Positions 45,822 through 58,014 are shown, numbered from the stretch's first letter. The stretch is 64,000 nt of DNA from Serendipita indica DSM 11827 (GCA_910890315.1 CAJVGD010000019.1:372001-436000); one strand, 5' to 3'. Numbers and translations: made by a program. Notes: generated by a model from the letters alone, not told the origin.

Positions 45822-48119
45822 GGGGGGAGAATGAGAAAGACCCTCTAACTCACCTTTGAGTCCAACAGGATTGATTATATACGTCGTATATGATAGGGAA
45901 CGACTCTAACCTCCTGAAGAAATGGATATCCACGATAATGGGTTCAGCCACCCAACCAGATGCGATCGCCCAGCATCTCGCGCCCAAGCCATTGTCCCAT
46001 TCCTGTTCCTTGCATGATCGATGATGGCATCCAGGCCGGTAACACGTGTTCTTACTTTTGGTCGAAAGGCTCAGCTCTTTGCACAGCTATCGAAAGATTA
46101 GGAGGCCGGTGGTGGCCTGCGAGCGGGTAAAACTCTAGAGCGCTTATAGCTGAAGAGGACAAAAGTCATTGGAGCATCATATGGTCAGGAACAGGGATGG
46201 GATCGATGCTAACCATATTTCATTGTCCTCGCCGGGAAATTGCGAGGTCAGCCCGAGACTGGAAGAGGCCAGGGGTACCTGCGTGCTGGTCACCAAATGT
46301 CACCTTTGTATAGACAGTCCAAGGGAATTAGCAAAACCTAGAGATATGTGCTAGGGATAAACCTCGAGGTGTGTCCCTCAACCGGCACCCACGGTTCACA
46401 ATTATACCGGGTGAACACTTTTGCATGTCACTCCTGCCGAATTCGGCTTGACACCCTCTTGCCACTGCCGGTTGTCCCGGGAGAATCCACCTGTAACCTC
46501 GTATACTCGTTTTCATCCTCGTTCTCATCCGATACAACTCCATCGTAAGGCCACAACTCGTAATTTGACGCGGTTTTTGGGTCCATTCAGAGTGCTCAGA
46601 GTGCTCAAGCAGTCCACGACTTGGCAGCATGGGTTCGGCCAGAAAACTCTACGCAGGCTTGCCGAGAGCAGAAGAAACGGTGGCTCGCCTCCAAGATCAA
46701 TAAATATGACCTGATGCGATCTCTAAGCGAACTACGGATCATATTCAGCGCCCATTATCACCATCTCTGTATCTGCAGTCGCCCAAGCTCCGGTCCATGA
46801 TCCAACGATCCTGTCAACCGCGACGAATATTCTCGATACAAACTCCATACGGTCCTTTTGGTACTCATGCGGACCGAATGCTTATCTCGTCTGGTTGTTG
46901 ATCAACGGTCGAACCCGCGCACATCTCCGAACCAACGGCACGGTCGTCCCTGCGTAGCCTGGGCTCAACAAAACACCTTTTATCGGAAACCTGATCAACT
47001 GGATATGACACCGGATCTCCGTTGTATCCGTCCCCATGCTCCAAGAGCTTCTGAGACCGTACTGGTCGAACGTCTATCCTTGCGTACTCTTGGACGTCAT
47101 CGGCCGAGTTCGGAAGCTGACTCGATTAGAAATGCGTACATAAGGTGGAGGGCAGGCACATTTGTGGACCCTCACCAGAAGACCCCTTGTAACTTGGTCC
47201 CTCCCCGACCCAGTCTTTCCCCTTTCAACCGGCGTCGCCCATGTCGTCCTACAAAGAATCTTACATGCCACAAAAGAAGAGACTCAGATTTGCGGTACGC
47301 AGAATCTCTGCGTCGTCCCACGCAGCGTCCAGTGCTGAACTCGCCTGACGTTCACCAACAGAGAAATTCAAACGTTACATACTGGTCAGAAGAGCTTCAG
47401 CAGAACATGACGGGCCGTGTAACAGAGCTTGATCACGTATACTCGTCTCCCTGGATGCGTTTGACTCGGTTCTCATTCGCCTATAGGACAATCTCGCTTA
47501 TACAATCAGACGAGAATCGGGCGTGACGGAAAAGGTCGAGGAGCATCACGTTATAGCGGCGCAAGCGACGTACTGATACCCTTTGGGGGGCCGTCCTTTC
47601 TACTCGCCGGAAAACCTCCACCGCACCTAGTCTCCCTCTTCGAGACTACACAGTCGGCAGAAAACGTGGAGTTGTCCCGTCGCAGGCACTCTAGACTTTT
47701 GCTAACGTTATAGACTATGATATATTTAACAATCTACTCGTTACATGCGTCATCACAGAGCTGAGCATCTCAGCCACATTGGTCTGGAAGAGGCGCCAGT
47801 CGAAGCGCTCGGGTCCCATCCACACAGATGCCACATGGTCTCAGCATGGAGTAAACCAGCATTTGATCAATAAGCGACCAGTTGGAGCAGATCCTGGGCT
47901 CCAACGGAGAACTGTTGGTCATGCGGAGCACATCAGGACCTCTAGCCAACCAGGTCGAGAGCCATTCTTCACAAATCATATCATTTGGTCGCTCAGGTGA
48001 TAAAGATATTGATATATCTCGAAAATGATCGATTACATACTATACTAAACATACAAACAGCAGCCCCAACGAAGCGCAAAAGTCCTTGAAGAGACAAGAC
48101 AAGTGGACGGAGGCAACAA
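45822..48119. other. Gene-poor region of about 2.3 kb
   Basis: The largest frame is 222 codons on the plus strand (46858-47526, starting MVLMRTECLSRLVVDQ). It is rich in Arg, Pro and Ser, with no domain, signal or splice partner, so I would not call it a gene without expression data. The left part is the P450 promoter. The right part is the 3' flank of the next minus gene. I see no transposon features or terminal repeats. Confidence 0.4.
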
Positions 48120-49853
48120 CTATGTCTGATAATACGATGGAGGCGGATCATCTGGGGTCCTGTGGGGAATATGCGTGGCGGGCATCGACGATGGGTCCGA
48201 GGAACTTTGTCCATGCGACGAGGTTTCCCAAGACGGACCAAATGTCGAATTGGTCGTACTCGTCGCAGGGTTAGGAGTTGTAGGCGAAAGCATCCCTGTA
48301 CTCCCATTGTTCCCATGGCGCATTCGCTCGCGCGCAGCTTCAATCTCTGCTGCCTTTCCTTGGCGGCGTGCTTGGACGGGGTCGATGATACTGCTACCGT
48401 GGACGGACGAGCTGTGCGGCGTGGGGTATCCTCCACCAAACGCCGCATACGGGTCGTACCCGCCCGTAGTCGTAGACATGGTCGAGCTCATTGGAATGGA
48501 GCCCTGTTGAGGAGAACCCTGAAGGAGAGCTTGGCTCTCGTGAGTAAATGGGCTACCGGGTGTACGGTATGGTGTGACGTTGCCGTGCGTTTGAAGTGGA
48601 ATTACATGGTCATTTGAGCTTCCTTTTTGATCGTCCAACGGGCGAGTCCCTTGGTTACGTTGGACACGAGTCGTTCTTCGTTTCCGAATGAACCAAATCA
48701 AGACAAGCAAGAGTAGCAGGAGCGCAACGCCACCAACTACAGCGCCAATGATGATTGGGAGATTGTTCTTTTTGGGTGCCGGCGCGAGAAGTCCACTGAA
48801 GCCACCGTTCGGAGGTCCGCCTCCGGTGGATGTGTAGATACTGATATAGTCCAAATCCAGATATGTTCCATTTGTAGCTCTGTTCTTGAGCGTGAGTGTA
48901 TATTGCTGCGATGGATTTAGTCCGCTCGCGAAGAAGAATGGCACAGGGACAGCTAGGAATGGATTGAAGCCAGTCCGGACTGCAACTCCGTCATCCGTGT
49001 ATGGATCGGATGCCTTGCGTAAAGCGACAGAATATGGTCCATGCTGGTTGTCCACGCTGCTCCAAACCACGATGGCGGTCCCGGAAAATGTGAGGTTCAT
49101 GGTCGCACCAGAGACGCCTGTATAGTGCTGAAAATGTGTCAATCGGAAGAAAACATTCAAGACTCTAGCCGTACTTGCGAGTCTCCGTAAAATGGCGCCG
49201 CCAGACCTTTGGTCTGTCCCCAGTCCACGTCAGAATATCTTAGTTGCTAACAGAAAACATTGATTAGTAGCCGCTGGCTGTAACCGGACTGACCACGTAC
49301 ATTAGACTGGTCATCGAGTGTATTGTTAGAGACTGTTCCACCATCCCCACCGACCCATCCGTCTATGACGGCTTGCGTTATCTTGAGGAAGGAGCCGTTG
49401 GAGCAGTCACCTCGGAGCTTGAGCACCCAGTTGTCGTTTTCGAGACCTGTAAACTGGGCGAGCATACCCGTTGCGGGAGGCGCTGTCTGTGGGCTGATAG
49501 AGGAAGTATCGTGCTTGTTACCTGCTCCTGCGGACAATACAGCCGTATAGGAGCAGTAGACACCTTGGAGCGAGCCTGCTATTGAAAATCCAGTGCCTGA
49601 GCCGCACAGAGCGCAACGGGAGTACCGAATCAGCCCCCAAAGAGATACCAAAGCTTTACAATGACATACCGAATCCTTGAACTGTGACCGTACCCGTCCC
49701 TTGAAGATATCTGCCTGGATTGCCCGTGTTCGCATTCGAATTGACCATGGAACCTGAATCACTTTTCCATGGCGAGCCAGGAGCATCGGGTCGCTGAGGT
49801 GCATATTCCAAAATTGGAGATAGAGCAGAGATTTGAAACGGCCTCGTCGACAT
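48120..49853 (-). CDS. Single-pass membrane protein with extracellular domain and PPxY tail
   Basis: The ectodomain is spread over several exons: QGTGTVTVQGF, GTGFSIAGSLQGVYCSY, GDCSNGSFLKITQAVIDGWV, LRYSDVDWGQTKGLAAPFYG, HYTGVSGATMNLTFSGTAIV and YTLTLKNRATNGTYLDLDYI. A single membrane helix (PIIIGAVVGGVALLLLLLVL) with IRKRR stop-transfer follows, then a Ser/Thr/Pro-rich cytoplasmic tail ending PPPSYYQT. Agaricomycetes have many such proteins of jelly-roll-like ectodomain plus one helix, with no assigned function. The PPxY motif could recruit a Nedd4-type ligase such as Rsp5 (inference). The start at 49853 (MSTRPFQ) is tentative, because no clear signal peptide is seen there. Confidence 0.65.
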
Positions 49854-50402
49854 TGCGAGCGGCGAGCGGCAAAACGCGCTCGGTCTTCAATCTCCGAGAG
49901 CAGAAAATAGCGGCCAGGCAGCGACCGCAGGTGTGTCCCAGGACTATTTTAAGTACAGTCTGGTGATGCTGGGAACTAAGGGATAGCGGCAGAGTCCAAG
50001 AGTAGTCGGGGACGGTCTGGCAGTTAGGTGCCCAGACCACACTTAAAGGCCACTCATATACTTCAAGAGACTTGGCTATTTATTTCCCGAACAACAGCGG
50101 TACCGGTGCAAACCCTAAGCTATCCCGCAGCGCCTCGTTGCGAAGAGCCATTTACTCGGGGGCCAGCAGAGGAGCAAATGGAATTCGTGAAGAAAAAAAG
50201 CTATAATTTACAGGAATACTCAAACAGGCTACAGGAGCAGGAGCATCAGAGTCGTGAGCCAGCAATCTAGGCAAGGTCCATGGACAGTAACGACATCAAG
50301 AGCGAGGGTCATAGAGCCCTGGACGTAAGAGATTCAGAGACAGGAGATCGAACAAGAGCGTTTTATGAGGTAGGGGCAGACAAGAGGGCGGATGATGGGG
50401 GT
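49854..50402. other. Intergenic region, nothing recognised
   Basis: About 550 bases between two minus-strand genes. Frames of 65-93 codons look like noise. Confidence 0.35.
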
Positions 50403-52839
50403 TCAGCGACGATCAGGAGGGATAAACGGCTCGTCGCGGGCTTCTGATGCGCCCGACGACGCATGCTCGCGGGAATGCAGAGACCGTGGGACTCCAAAGG
50501 TCCCAGAAGATGCTTCACGGCTTCGGCCTGGTGGGTGGTATATTTGACCCGCAGACGGCGCTTGCGAGTGGCCCACTTGGCTGGTATACGCAGATGAAGA
50601 AGGTTCCGAAAAGTGTGAGGTTGGATCGTAATAACCGAGATGAGGGTGTGATGATGATGGCGGTGATGCTTGCATATAGCCCAAATCTGAGTCGTGGTCT
50701 TCCACGACTGCACGCATCGAACGTCCCCCGATATGGCCCGTCTGCTGTACACTTTGTCGAGCCCCAGGGGCATTCCGGGCAACAACTGAAATGGTGTCTC
50801 CCCCGCCCATCGGCGCGCCTAATGCGCTAAGACCAGTCTGTGCGTGTAGCATCCCATACTCGTCTGCTCCGCCACGACGCTGAGGAGCAAACTGTTCCGG
50901 CTGTGAAAAGTTGGAAGCCTGAGTTGTCGCATTTGCGTCAGGTTCATATTGACGGCCGGTTGGATCTGATTCACTCGGCTGCTTGAGACCTCCCCAGCTA
51001 CCCATCCCAACCGTGCTGTCCCCACTTGTCTCCCACCCACGGCCATTGCGACGAGGACCAGTGAGATTAGATGGCTCGTCCAGTTGAGGCGGTTGAGATG
51101 GCAGTCGTATTGGTCGGTATGCTCCAGTCACGTCGTAAGAGACTGGTTGCCGGCCACCGCTTTGGTTATATGGATCTTGGTATGGAGCAGGTGGATATTC
51201 GTAGCTGCTGAATTTACCGGCATTGTGAACCGCGTCTGTCGAAATGGCGTTCTGACCATAACCCCCGTAACCAAAAGATCCCATACGCTGTTCGTTATTT
51301 CTCACCGGTTGCATTTCTTCGTCAACAGAGTTGACGTCTACATTAGAGCTCCGAGCAAGGTACTGTGTTTCCATCGATGGAGCAAGCGCTTTTCTAGACG
51401 ACCAATCAGAATACTAGTCAAGAGTGACAGATAGATACTAACTTTTTCGCCTGTCTACGTTCCTTGAACACGGCGGGTTGAACCCGATTCATCTCCCTCC
51501 AGATGTACCACATTGCCGCGACAGTGACGAGAAATGTCACAGCAAGGGCAACATCAGATATAATTCTGCTTGTCTTGTTCTTTGCTTGTTGCTCAGGGGT
51601 ATCATTTGATTGCTCCAGGAGCACTTGGAGGCGTCAGTACCAACCACCAATATGCAACGCACATACCTCCCAAATATACAGTAATGAATTGCTTAGGCAA
51701 ACTCAAGATGGCGGCAATTGTGAAGACAACGATGCCCATTCCGCAAGTGGAGAAGACAGCCGTCGTAACTGGACATTATTAGTGGCGAACTAGGAGGCGG
51801 TGTGAATGAGCTCACAATGCCCCGGGATGGCACTGAGCCGCGCAATCAAAGCAATCTTGAACCCTCCTTCTCTGACGACTCGTGCGAGACAGGCATAGCT
51901 GAGCTTTTGCCTCTCAAGCTTTTCGCCTCGACTCGCACAGCAATATTTGAAAGCACTAGACGCTGTTAGCGTATCCTATCACGAGTAGAGAGGAGAGAAC
52001 TTACTAAAAGTTACCGATTTCACCAAGGAGCGTACCAACGGCGACAATGGCAAAGCCCACACCAATGCCCCAAACCACGCCACAGAGAACGGCAACAATC
52101 TCGTGCCCAAAGAGTGGAGGGAAGGATATAACAAAGAGAACAACAATTGGGATTATCCACCCGTACTTGAAACTGTATGGGCGTAAGCGGTGATGCCGGT
52201 GATGCAGCTAAGAACCGACTTGTGCATCCAGTTTGCGGCAGGTGTTAGCCAGTGTACGATTTGTTTGTGATACAGTGTCATGAGAGCAACGACGACGAGG
52301 ATGACGATCAAACCGAGAGCCCAGGCTATCGAGACAGAATTAGCATCACCCCAGTTTTTTCGAAAAATAATGGTATCTTACGGATGTATTTCTTGTGCGC
52401 ATATGTTCTCCAGTTGAATAGCTTCTTCCAGTCGATTACGCCTCGCTTAGTAGCCTCGAGTTCAGACGGTGTCGGCGAAGGTGAGCGCGGAGGACCTTGA
52501 GCATATCCTCCGGAAGCATAGGCACCTTTGTATTCTATATATCGTAGACAAAAATGAGACGAATGAGCTTAGCAAGCTTTGTCGGCAGTCTCTACACTTA
52601 CCACCGTTGCCAGCACCGGCCTTGGGTTCGGCAGTGTACTGATTCTGAAAGTTATCTTGCGATTGTGACCCATGGTACTCGTTGGCATAACCTACAGTCG
52701 ATTGTTTGTTGGATGCGCCATAGTTGGGCTCGTAGAGGGTCGTGGACGAGTTGTAGCTATTATATGGCTTAAAGCTTTGTTGTGAATGCGTCGCCTGAGT
52801 GTTCTGCGATGGATAGAAATGTGTTTGTCCGCGATTCAT
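50403..52839 (-). CDS. VTT-domain (TVP38/TMEM64-like) membrane protein with long disordered tail
   Basis: The chosen ATG (52839) gives MNRGQTHFYPSQ and a Gln/Tyr/Ser-rich N-terminus. RGVIDWKKLFNWRTYAHKKY and the helix WALGLIVILVVVALMTLYHK follow. The VTT core reads YGWIIPIVVLFVISFPPLFG, GVVWGIGVGFAIVAVGTLLG then EIGNF, and LARVVREGGFKIALIARLSA then IPGHF. This is the conserved Arg/Gly-Gly then R-L-S-x-I-P pattern of the Tvp38/TMEM64/VMP1 fold. Two more helices precede a cytosolic tail of about 320 residues (last exon to 50403). The family resides in ER/Golgi membranes and is linked to lipid scrambling. An in-frame start upstream at 52896 is possible. It shares the domain, not close sequence, with the gene at the left edge. 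Confidence 0.8.
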
Positions 52840-53913
52840 GGCCAGATGGCGAGAGCCCGCAAGCCGAGGTGGGAGGTGTTGCCGGGCAAGAAACAAGAGT
52901 TATTTTGAGATTGATTGCAGCGCTTCCGGAATCTTTCAGAGAGAGACGGATATCGTCACCAACTATCAGCTGCGAGACGCAGTGGCCGTCGGGTCTCAAG
53001 CGGTTCTCCTGTTTACAACGATGGGAAAGGCGCGTTGCCAGCGAACAAGGTGCGAAAATAACTCTAGAGTGATTCCTGAAATACTGAGAGATAGGATTAG
53101 GGGTTTACCGGCAGAAGGGGTAAGGATCCAAGTTGCGGCTGAGTTTGAATTCTCCTTTGACGACGCCCATAATTACGGTTTTCTTTCGCTCCTTTACTGG
53201 AGCACCAAATGGCCCCAAAAGAGGACTGCCCAGACAAGCGTCAAGATTAACCAACGGTGGAACATTTAAAACAGTCTGTGCTGACGCTCCTCCCCAGCGG
53301 GTAGAGGAGCTCTGAGGCCGGACCACCTAGTGCTTCCAACATTTCTCATTGCTAGCCAATGTTTTATACACTCTTTGCTTGCTAACGTGCTCTTTTTTCA
53401 CAACCACAACTTGCCGTCATGATTGAGTCTTCTCATCCTTTGCACATAGACTATTCAAACACAAGCGATACACCCTCTTTTTTTTGGTGAGTCCTATTGA
53501 TCCCTTTTCTGCCAAGATCGCTCGTCGAAGAAGAGAACTCTGGTAAACAGAATGCACCCATGACTGCTTCATGCAGTTCCATGACGAAGATGGTCATCTT
53601 TTGACATGTTTTTCAACGTCTTTGTAGACTTGTACAAAGCATCGTCGGATGACTGGGTGTTGGAGCTCCATTAGGAGCTCGACCCTTTTCATTTATTAGA
53701 TGATTGGGTGCATATGGGGAGGTATAAGGCGAGTCAGAGACGAGCGACATTGGCTTTTAGTGTCTTGCGCATATTGACCGCGTTCCCATCAGGTATATCT
53801 GAAGTAAATGCATCGAGACATTAGGATTCCGAGATAAATGTAGCAAACTTCCGAAATGCGCAGACTCTCGGTGGCGACTGTTTCTTAAACTCCGCCTCAT
53901 CCGGCCATTGGAA
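52840..53913. other. Divergent intergenic region of about 1.07 kb
   Basis: No supported gene. T-rich runs occur near 53,390 and 53,480. A small inverted repeat (GGAGCTCC with GGAGCTC, near 53,669-53,690) is visible but too short to interpret. I could not match it to a spliceosomal RNA or snoRNA. Confidence 0.4.
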
Positions 53914-54900
53914 ATGGCTGAGCGAGACTACGATCCGTCCCTGGAGTTTCCTGGGTTCGAAAACCCAGAGGAGCTAGAACAAGCACCGCAAATCAAACGT
54001 CAGCCGTTTTCTCTGGTCCTGCTGAAGAGCGCCGTGCTTTCGACAAAGAGGCGCGTCGTTGACATCACCCAGCATCTTGAAGTCTCTATTGGTCGCGATC
54101 GTCCAACTGGAAGCTCCTCGTCTCCCAGGCTCCGCTTAAAGGAAATGGCCGTGTCCAAGTATCATGCCATCTTATACTGGGACGCGCAACGGGACCTGTG
54201 GGGTCTTGTTGATGTTGGGAGTGTCCATGGGACGTTTGTTCAGGCTGAGGGTGGAGCCTCGAGACGATTATCGCCACCCAAAGTGGCCAGTCATCCACAC
54301 TTTTTGCGACATCTGGATGTAATTACCATTGGAGGGACGCATCTGCAATGTCACATGCATCCAAGCAAAGAGGGTGCATGCAGTCAATGCGAACCCAATG
54401 CGAGCAACCTTATTCCCCTCACATACCCAGACGCCATTGCTCAGAAGGAGTCTGCCCCAGAAGGGCATGTTCATCCTTCTAGCGATCCCAAAGCATCGAT
54501 GGCGAGTTTAAAGAAGCAGCTATTAGCAAGGCACGACCACAGTCCACGAGGGTCGCCTGGCCCATCAGTATATGTGGACAGAGCTGCTTTACGCAGAGAA
54601 CATCTAGGAGTCTCGCAACCACCCGTATTACCACCTCCTACCACTGTTCTACAACCCACCACGACTCGACGCTCAAATCCGTATGCTCGACTGAGCAACG
54701 CCCCAACACCAGAACGTGCAGAGCCGCCAACACCACCGCCAGCTATTTCCGAATCCAACATTGGGCACCGGCTTTTAGCCAAGCAAGGGTGGCAGCCGGG
54801 AACAGGATTGGGTGTCGATCAGACTGGCCGTGCAGAGCCTGTGATACTCAAGTCATCGGACAAGCGAGCAGGCTTAGGGATGCCATCTTCTGAAGTTTAA
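53914..54900 (+). CDS. FHA and G-patch domain protein, 328 aa
   Basis: A single exon. I start at the ATG giving MAERDYDPSLEFPGF. Residues about 28-150 form an FHA domain: LEVSIGRDRP, then a disordered insert, EMAVSKYHAILYW, LVDVGSVHGTFV and the late strand HLDVITIGGTHLQCH. The Arg, Ser/Lys/Tyr/His and Gly-Thr contacts for phosphothreonine are visible. The C-terminus is a G-patch: NIGHRLLAKQGWQPGTGLG, ending with AGLGM. FHA plus G-patch recalls vertebrate AGGF1; G-patch proteins usually activate DEAH RNA helicases, so a nuclear RNA-processing role linked to phosphorylation is likely (inference). Its stop is 42 bases from the convergent Mrp51 stop. Confidence 0.88.
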   Translation: MAERDYDPSLEFPGFENPEELEQAPQIKRQPFSLVLLKSAVLSTKRRVVDITQHLEVSIGRDRPTGSSSSPRLRLKEMAVSKYHAILYWDAQRDLWGLVDVGSVHGTFVQAEGGASRRLSPPKVASHPHFLRHLDVITIGGTHLQCHMHPSKEGACSQCEPNASNLIPLTYPDAIAQKESAPEGHVHPSSDPKASMASLKKQLLARHDHSPRGSPGPSVYVDRAALRREHLGVSQPPVLPPPTTVLQPTTTRRSNPYARLSNAPTPERAEPPTPPPAISESNIGHRLLAKQGWQPGTGLGVDQTGRAEPVILKSSDKRAGLGMPSSEV

Positions 54901-54942
54901 GCGGAAAGTGTATATTAAACAAATGCATGTACTAATCAGATT

Positions 54943-56310
54943 CTACCTCGAGTCCTCAGGGTCAGATCCTGAGGGTATTCTCCCAATGAGCTTGTCCAAA
55001 ACTGAGAGGGTGGATTCTGTAGACACCTTGGGCCGTTGCAAGCGCTGAGGGCGGGTAAGACTATTGTTAGCCACGTTGCCCATCGGCGTCCTTTGTGGTT
55101 TTAGACCGATGCTCTTAGTTGGAGGTGTAGTCGAGTAAAGCATTGAGCCTGGTCGGTAGATGTTGGTACCTTGAACCTCCTTGACCGTGACGCCCTCGAC
55201 GTCTATCATGGCACCTTCCAGGCCAGTGAGATAGGCGTACGGTGGCGTAGTTAGGTCCGGAACGTTCTTGCGGAGTGCGGAGCCTGGAGGAGCGGAGAAG
55301 GACAGCTTTGATGCTGGCGCCGATGGATTGGCCACCACATTTGGTGGCTCAATTAGACCGGCCTTTGCAAAGCGAACAGGGACGCGTCCTTGTGTGACAT
55401 CCTTGCCTTGCCAATCCACCGTGCTCAGCGGGTCTGAATCCCTTGTCAACTTGACGGGTAAGCCAACGGCATTGGCTTCGACAGATTTAAAGCTGCGAGA
55501 GCTGATGACGTGAGATGGAACGGGTGGGTAGAGGAGGTAGGTTTGGAGCCAGTTGGTGGTTGGATAGAACAGACCGCCGTTACGATGAGGATATGGTTCA
55601 AGGGTCTGACTCTCTGCATCGCCATGCAGCTGCATCGACATCTCATCCAAAAACGAGTCGATACGATCCGCGGCCATGGTTTCATGCTCCTTTCGTATCT
55701 TGTATAGATACGGCGTCTCTTGTTCGCTCGAGTCTTGCTGTGCCCACTGCTTCTCGAGGTACTTTCTGAACAGAGGACGCAGCCGCCGCAATCTCTCTAG
55801 GTACCTCTCAAACTCCTTTTTGTTCATCTTCAAGTACTCTGGTCTCGCCTGTGTCGAAGGCGCGACCTGAACCGCCAGCGCGTGATTTTCACCCGCTGGA
55901 CCCGCAATGGGGTTTGTGTGACGCGTAGAATTATAGTTGGCAAACTCCGAGTCGATCATAGCATCATTCTTGGGCCGGTTGGCGAAATGAGACGACCAAG
56001 CACGCGTATGCAACGTCGACGTAGGACCAATGTCCACCCCCGTCTCTTCCCAGCGCTTGACAAATTTTTCTTCTGGTGCTGCGCTGCGGAATTCCGTCTG
56101 CTGTTCGGGCGAGTCGATGGATTGGATGAGGAGCGTTTTGCCGCGTTGGCGGACGGATAGCGGCCTTTTAACGCCCCAGTCTCCTCTATGTGCATGTCCT
56201 CCATGTGTTGTGTATACTTGGGCGATTGCGGGCGAGTATGTTGCAAATTTCGACTGCTTGAGCAACGTCGCAAACGACGAGCTCACTGAAGAAGCACCGG
56301 GTGCTGCCAT
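54943..56310 (-). CDS. MRP51: Mitochondrial 37S ribosomal protein Mrp51-like, 455 aa
   Basis: A single exon starting MAAPGASSVSSSFATLLKQS. The segment FATYSPAIAQVYTTHGGHAH then RGDWGVKRPL, with TLLIQSIDSPEQQTEFRSA further on, is the conserved N-terminal block of the fungal Mrp51 family. A basic helical middle (MNKKEFERYLERLRRLRPLF) and a Pro/Ser-rich C-terminus follow. In yeast Mrp51 is a small-subunit protein of the mitochondrial ribosome needed for translation of mRNAs with particular 5' leaders. No cleavable presequence is obvious. Length is in the range for basidiomycete members. Confidence 0.82.
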   Translation of the reverse strand: MAAPGASSVSSSFATLLKQSKFATYSPAIAQVYTTHGGHAHRGDWGVKRPLSVRQRGKTLLIQSIDSPEQQTEFRSAAPEEKFVKRWEETGVDIGPTSTLHTRAWSSHFANRPKNDAMIDSEFANYNSTRHTNPIAGPAGENHALAVQVAPSTQARPEYLKMNKKEFERYLERLRRLRPLFRKYLEKQWAQQDSSEQETPYLYKIRKEHETMAADRIDSFLDEMSMQLHGDAESQTLEPYPHRNGGLFYPTTNWLQTYLLYPPVPSHVISSRSFKSVEANAVGLPVKLTRDSDPLSTVDWQGKDVTQGRVPVRFAKAGLIEPPNVVANPSAPASKLSFSAPPGSALRKNVPDLTTPPYAYLTGLEGAMIDVEGVTVKEVQGTNIYRPGSMLYSTTPPTKSIGLKPQRTPMGNVANNSLTRPQRLQRPKVSTESTLSVLDKLIGRIPSGSDPEDSR

Positions 56311-56549
56311 TGAGCAGCTTCAAGTGGCTTTTATAACAGGTTTTGCAAGCTATGAGAGAGTCGGGCGTTTCGCCCTCGCAATGGCCAGGTCGAAAGATGG
56401 CCAGCAAGGGGCTCACACCAAAGCAGATACCACAACTTGTCTATAACATTTTACTTTTGTATTTATGATACCCAAATTATCGCCTAGTGTTAGGTGACTG
56501 CACCTTACCACCCACCATCACAAGTAGTTGATCTTGACCGCTGAGGAGA

Positions 56550-57646
56550 ATGTCTTCTGCGTTGACAGAAATTCCCGAGCTACGAGAAGTCTCTTTGACA
56601 CGACCAATTGCTCCTCCTTCTCACCGAATACGGCAAGATCGGGACATAGACGCGTGGAAGAAGACGACAGGCTACAAGGACTATTGTTTATGGGTCGTTC
56701 GTCTTAATTCTTCAGTCATCGGTCAAGATATTCCGACTGTGGCTGGCACTCCCAGGAGTCAGGTCGGTGAATGACTGCTATTCACTATGCTCATATCTCA
56801 TCCGTCTAGGCAGTCAATAAGGTTGTCGAACTCTTAGACGAGCTCAAGAAATGGGTGGATGAGATCCCACCATATGGAGATAAACAACGCTTTGGAAACC
56901 TGGCTTTCCGAGATTGGGGTAAACGATTGCAAAACGTAAGTACATAACCTGGCTATGTAGGAGACGTAAACGACCCTTGTTCTCCAGAACGCCGCCCAGC
57001 TATTGCACAAGACACTCCCTCAAGAGTATCATCCCGCCATTCCTCTGTTGATGCCATACTTTATGTCATCTTTTGGAGATTTTACACGACTGGACTATGG
57101 GTCTGGTCACGAGCTCTCGTTTGCAGTCTTCTTGATGGGCCTGACACTTGTGCGCTTCTTCAAACCCACACCAGACGAGGAACGCCACCTTGTCGTCACT
57201 GTCTTTGGCAAGTACTTGGAGGTTACATGGTACTTGCAGGACGTATACCGTCTCGAGCCTGCAGGGAGCCACGGTGTCTGGGGGTTAGACGACTATCACT
57301 TTCTTGGCTTCTTATGGGGTAGCGCCCAGCTGAGAGGTGCGTCTCAGATCGAGGCGGAGGAGGATGCTGATCGGGATCAACAGGTCAGAGTTCCATCGCG
57401 CCCTCGTCGGTGCTCAACCCACCTCTGTCGCCGACCAACTTGTACAACATGCAGGTTTCGAGAATCTATCAGCTCAAGATTGGACCCTTTTTTGAGCATT
57501 CGGCACAGCTGCATGCGATTGCGACGGGCGTGCCCAACTGGGACAAGGTCAATGCGGGAATGCTCAAGATGTACGAGGCGGAGGTGCTGAACAAGCGCGT
57601 AGTCGTACAGCATCTTCCCCTCGGCGGACTGCTGGCTTGGGACTAG
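56550..57646 (+). CDS. Serine/threonine protein phosphatase 2A activator (PTPA/Rrd type)
   Basis: Exons 56550-56762 and 56810-56935, then one from 56988, join in phase. Conserved PTPA blocks: VVELLDELKKWVDEIPP, RFGNLAFRDWGKRL, LLMPYFMSSFGDFTRLDYGS, GHELSFAVFL, and WGLDDYHFLGFLWGSAQLR. The last part reads LAPSSVLN-like (here IAPSSVLNPPLSPTNLYN), then IYQLKIGPFFEHSAQLHAIA, VPNWDKVNAGMLKMYEAEVL and VVQHLPLGGLLAW. PTPA is a peptidyl-prolyl isomerase-like chaperone that loads metal and activates PP2A catalytic subunits in cytosol and nucleus. I could not resolve the splice phase between SAQLR (about 57,338) and SSIAPSS (about 57,390); an intron with GTGCGT donor is likely. Confidence 0.88.
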
Positions 57647-58014
57647 TGGTGTCGGGCGTGTCGAGATCCACCCACCTCGACAAAGAATTGGGGGCGGGCC
57701 ATTCGGAGCGAATCCCGTGGCGCTTATCCGCGTATCATGACACAGATCATCAGTGTCCTGTTTCAGTTCGAAAAGGAATGCTGCCGGTGTGTGTCGGAGG
57801 GTCGGGGAAGGACTGGTCAGATGTCGGCGGCGAGCGTGAGATTGATCCCAAATCGAAAACGTAAGAAATACATCCGGGTGATTTAGCCGGTCTCCATGAG
57901 GCCAGCCTTGAGTCTTGTGCGTCCCTTGCCCGACGAGTAATTTCAGGCTGGTTCCAACTTGAACTTGAACCACGTCGGGAGGGCCTGGCATAACTGTACA
58001 TATTGCCAGCCAAC

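Noticed and set aside
53660-53700. Short inverted repeat near GGAGCTCC, considered as a structured RNA
   Set aside because: Stem too short, and no match to U snRNA or snoRNA box patterns that I know.
57330-57400. Suspected deletion in the middle of the PP2A activator
   Set aside because: The stretch IAPSSVLN to IYQLKIGPFFEHS aligns with the expected segment of the family; only the splice phase is unresolved.
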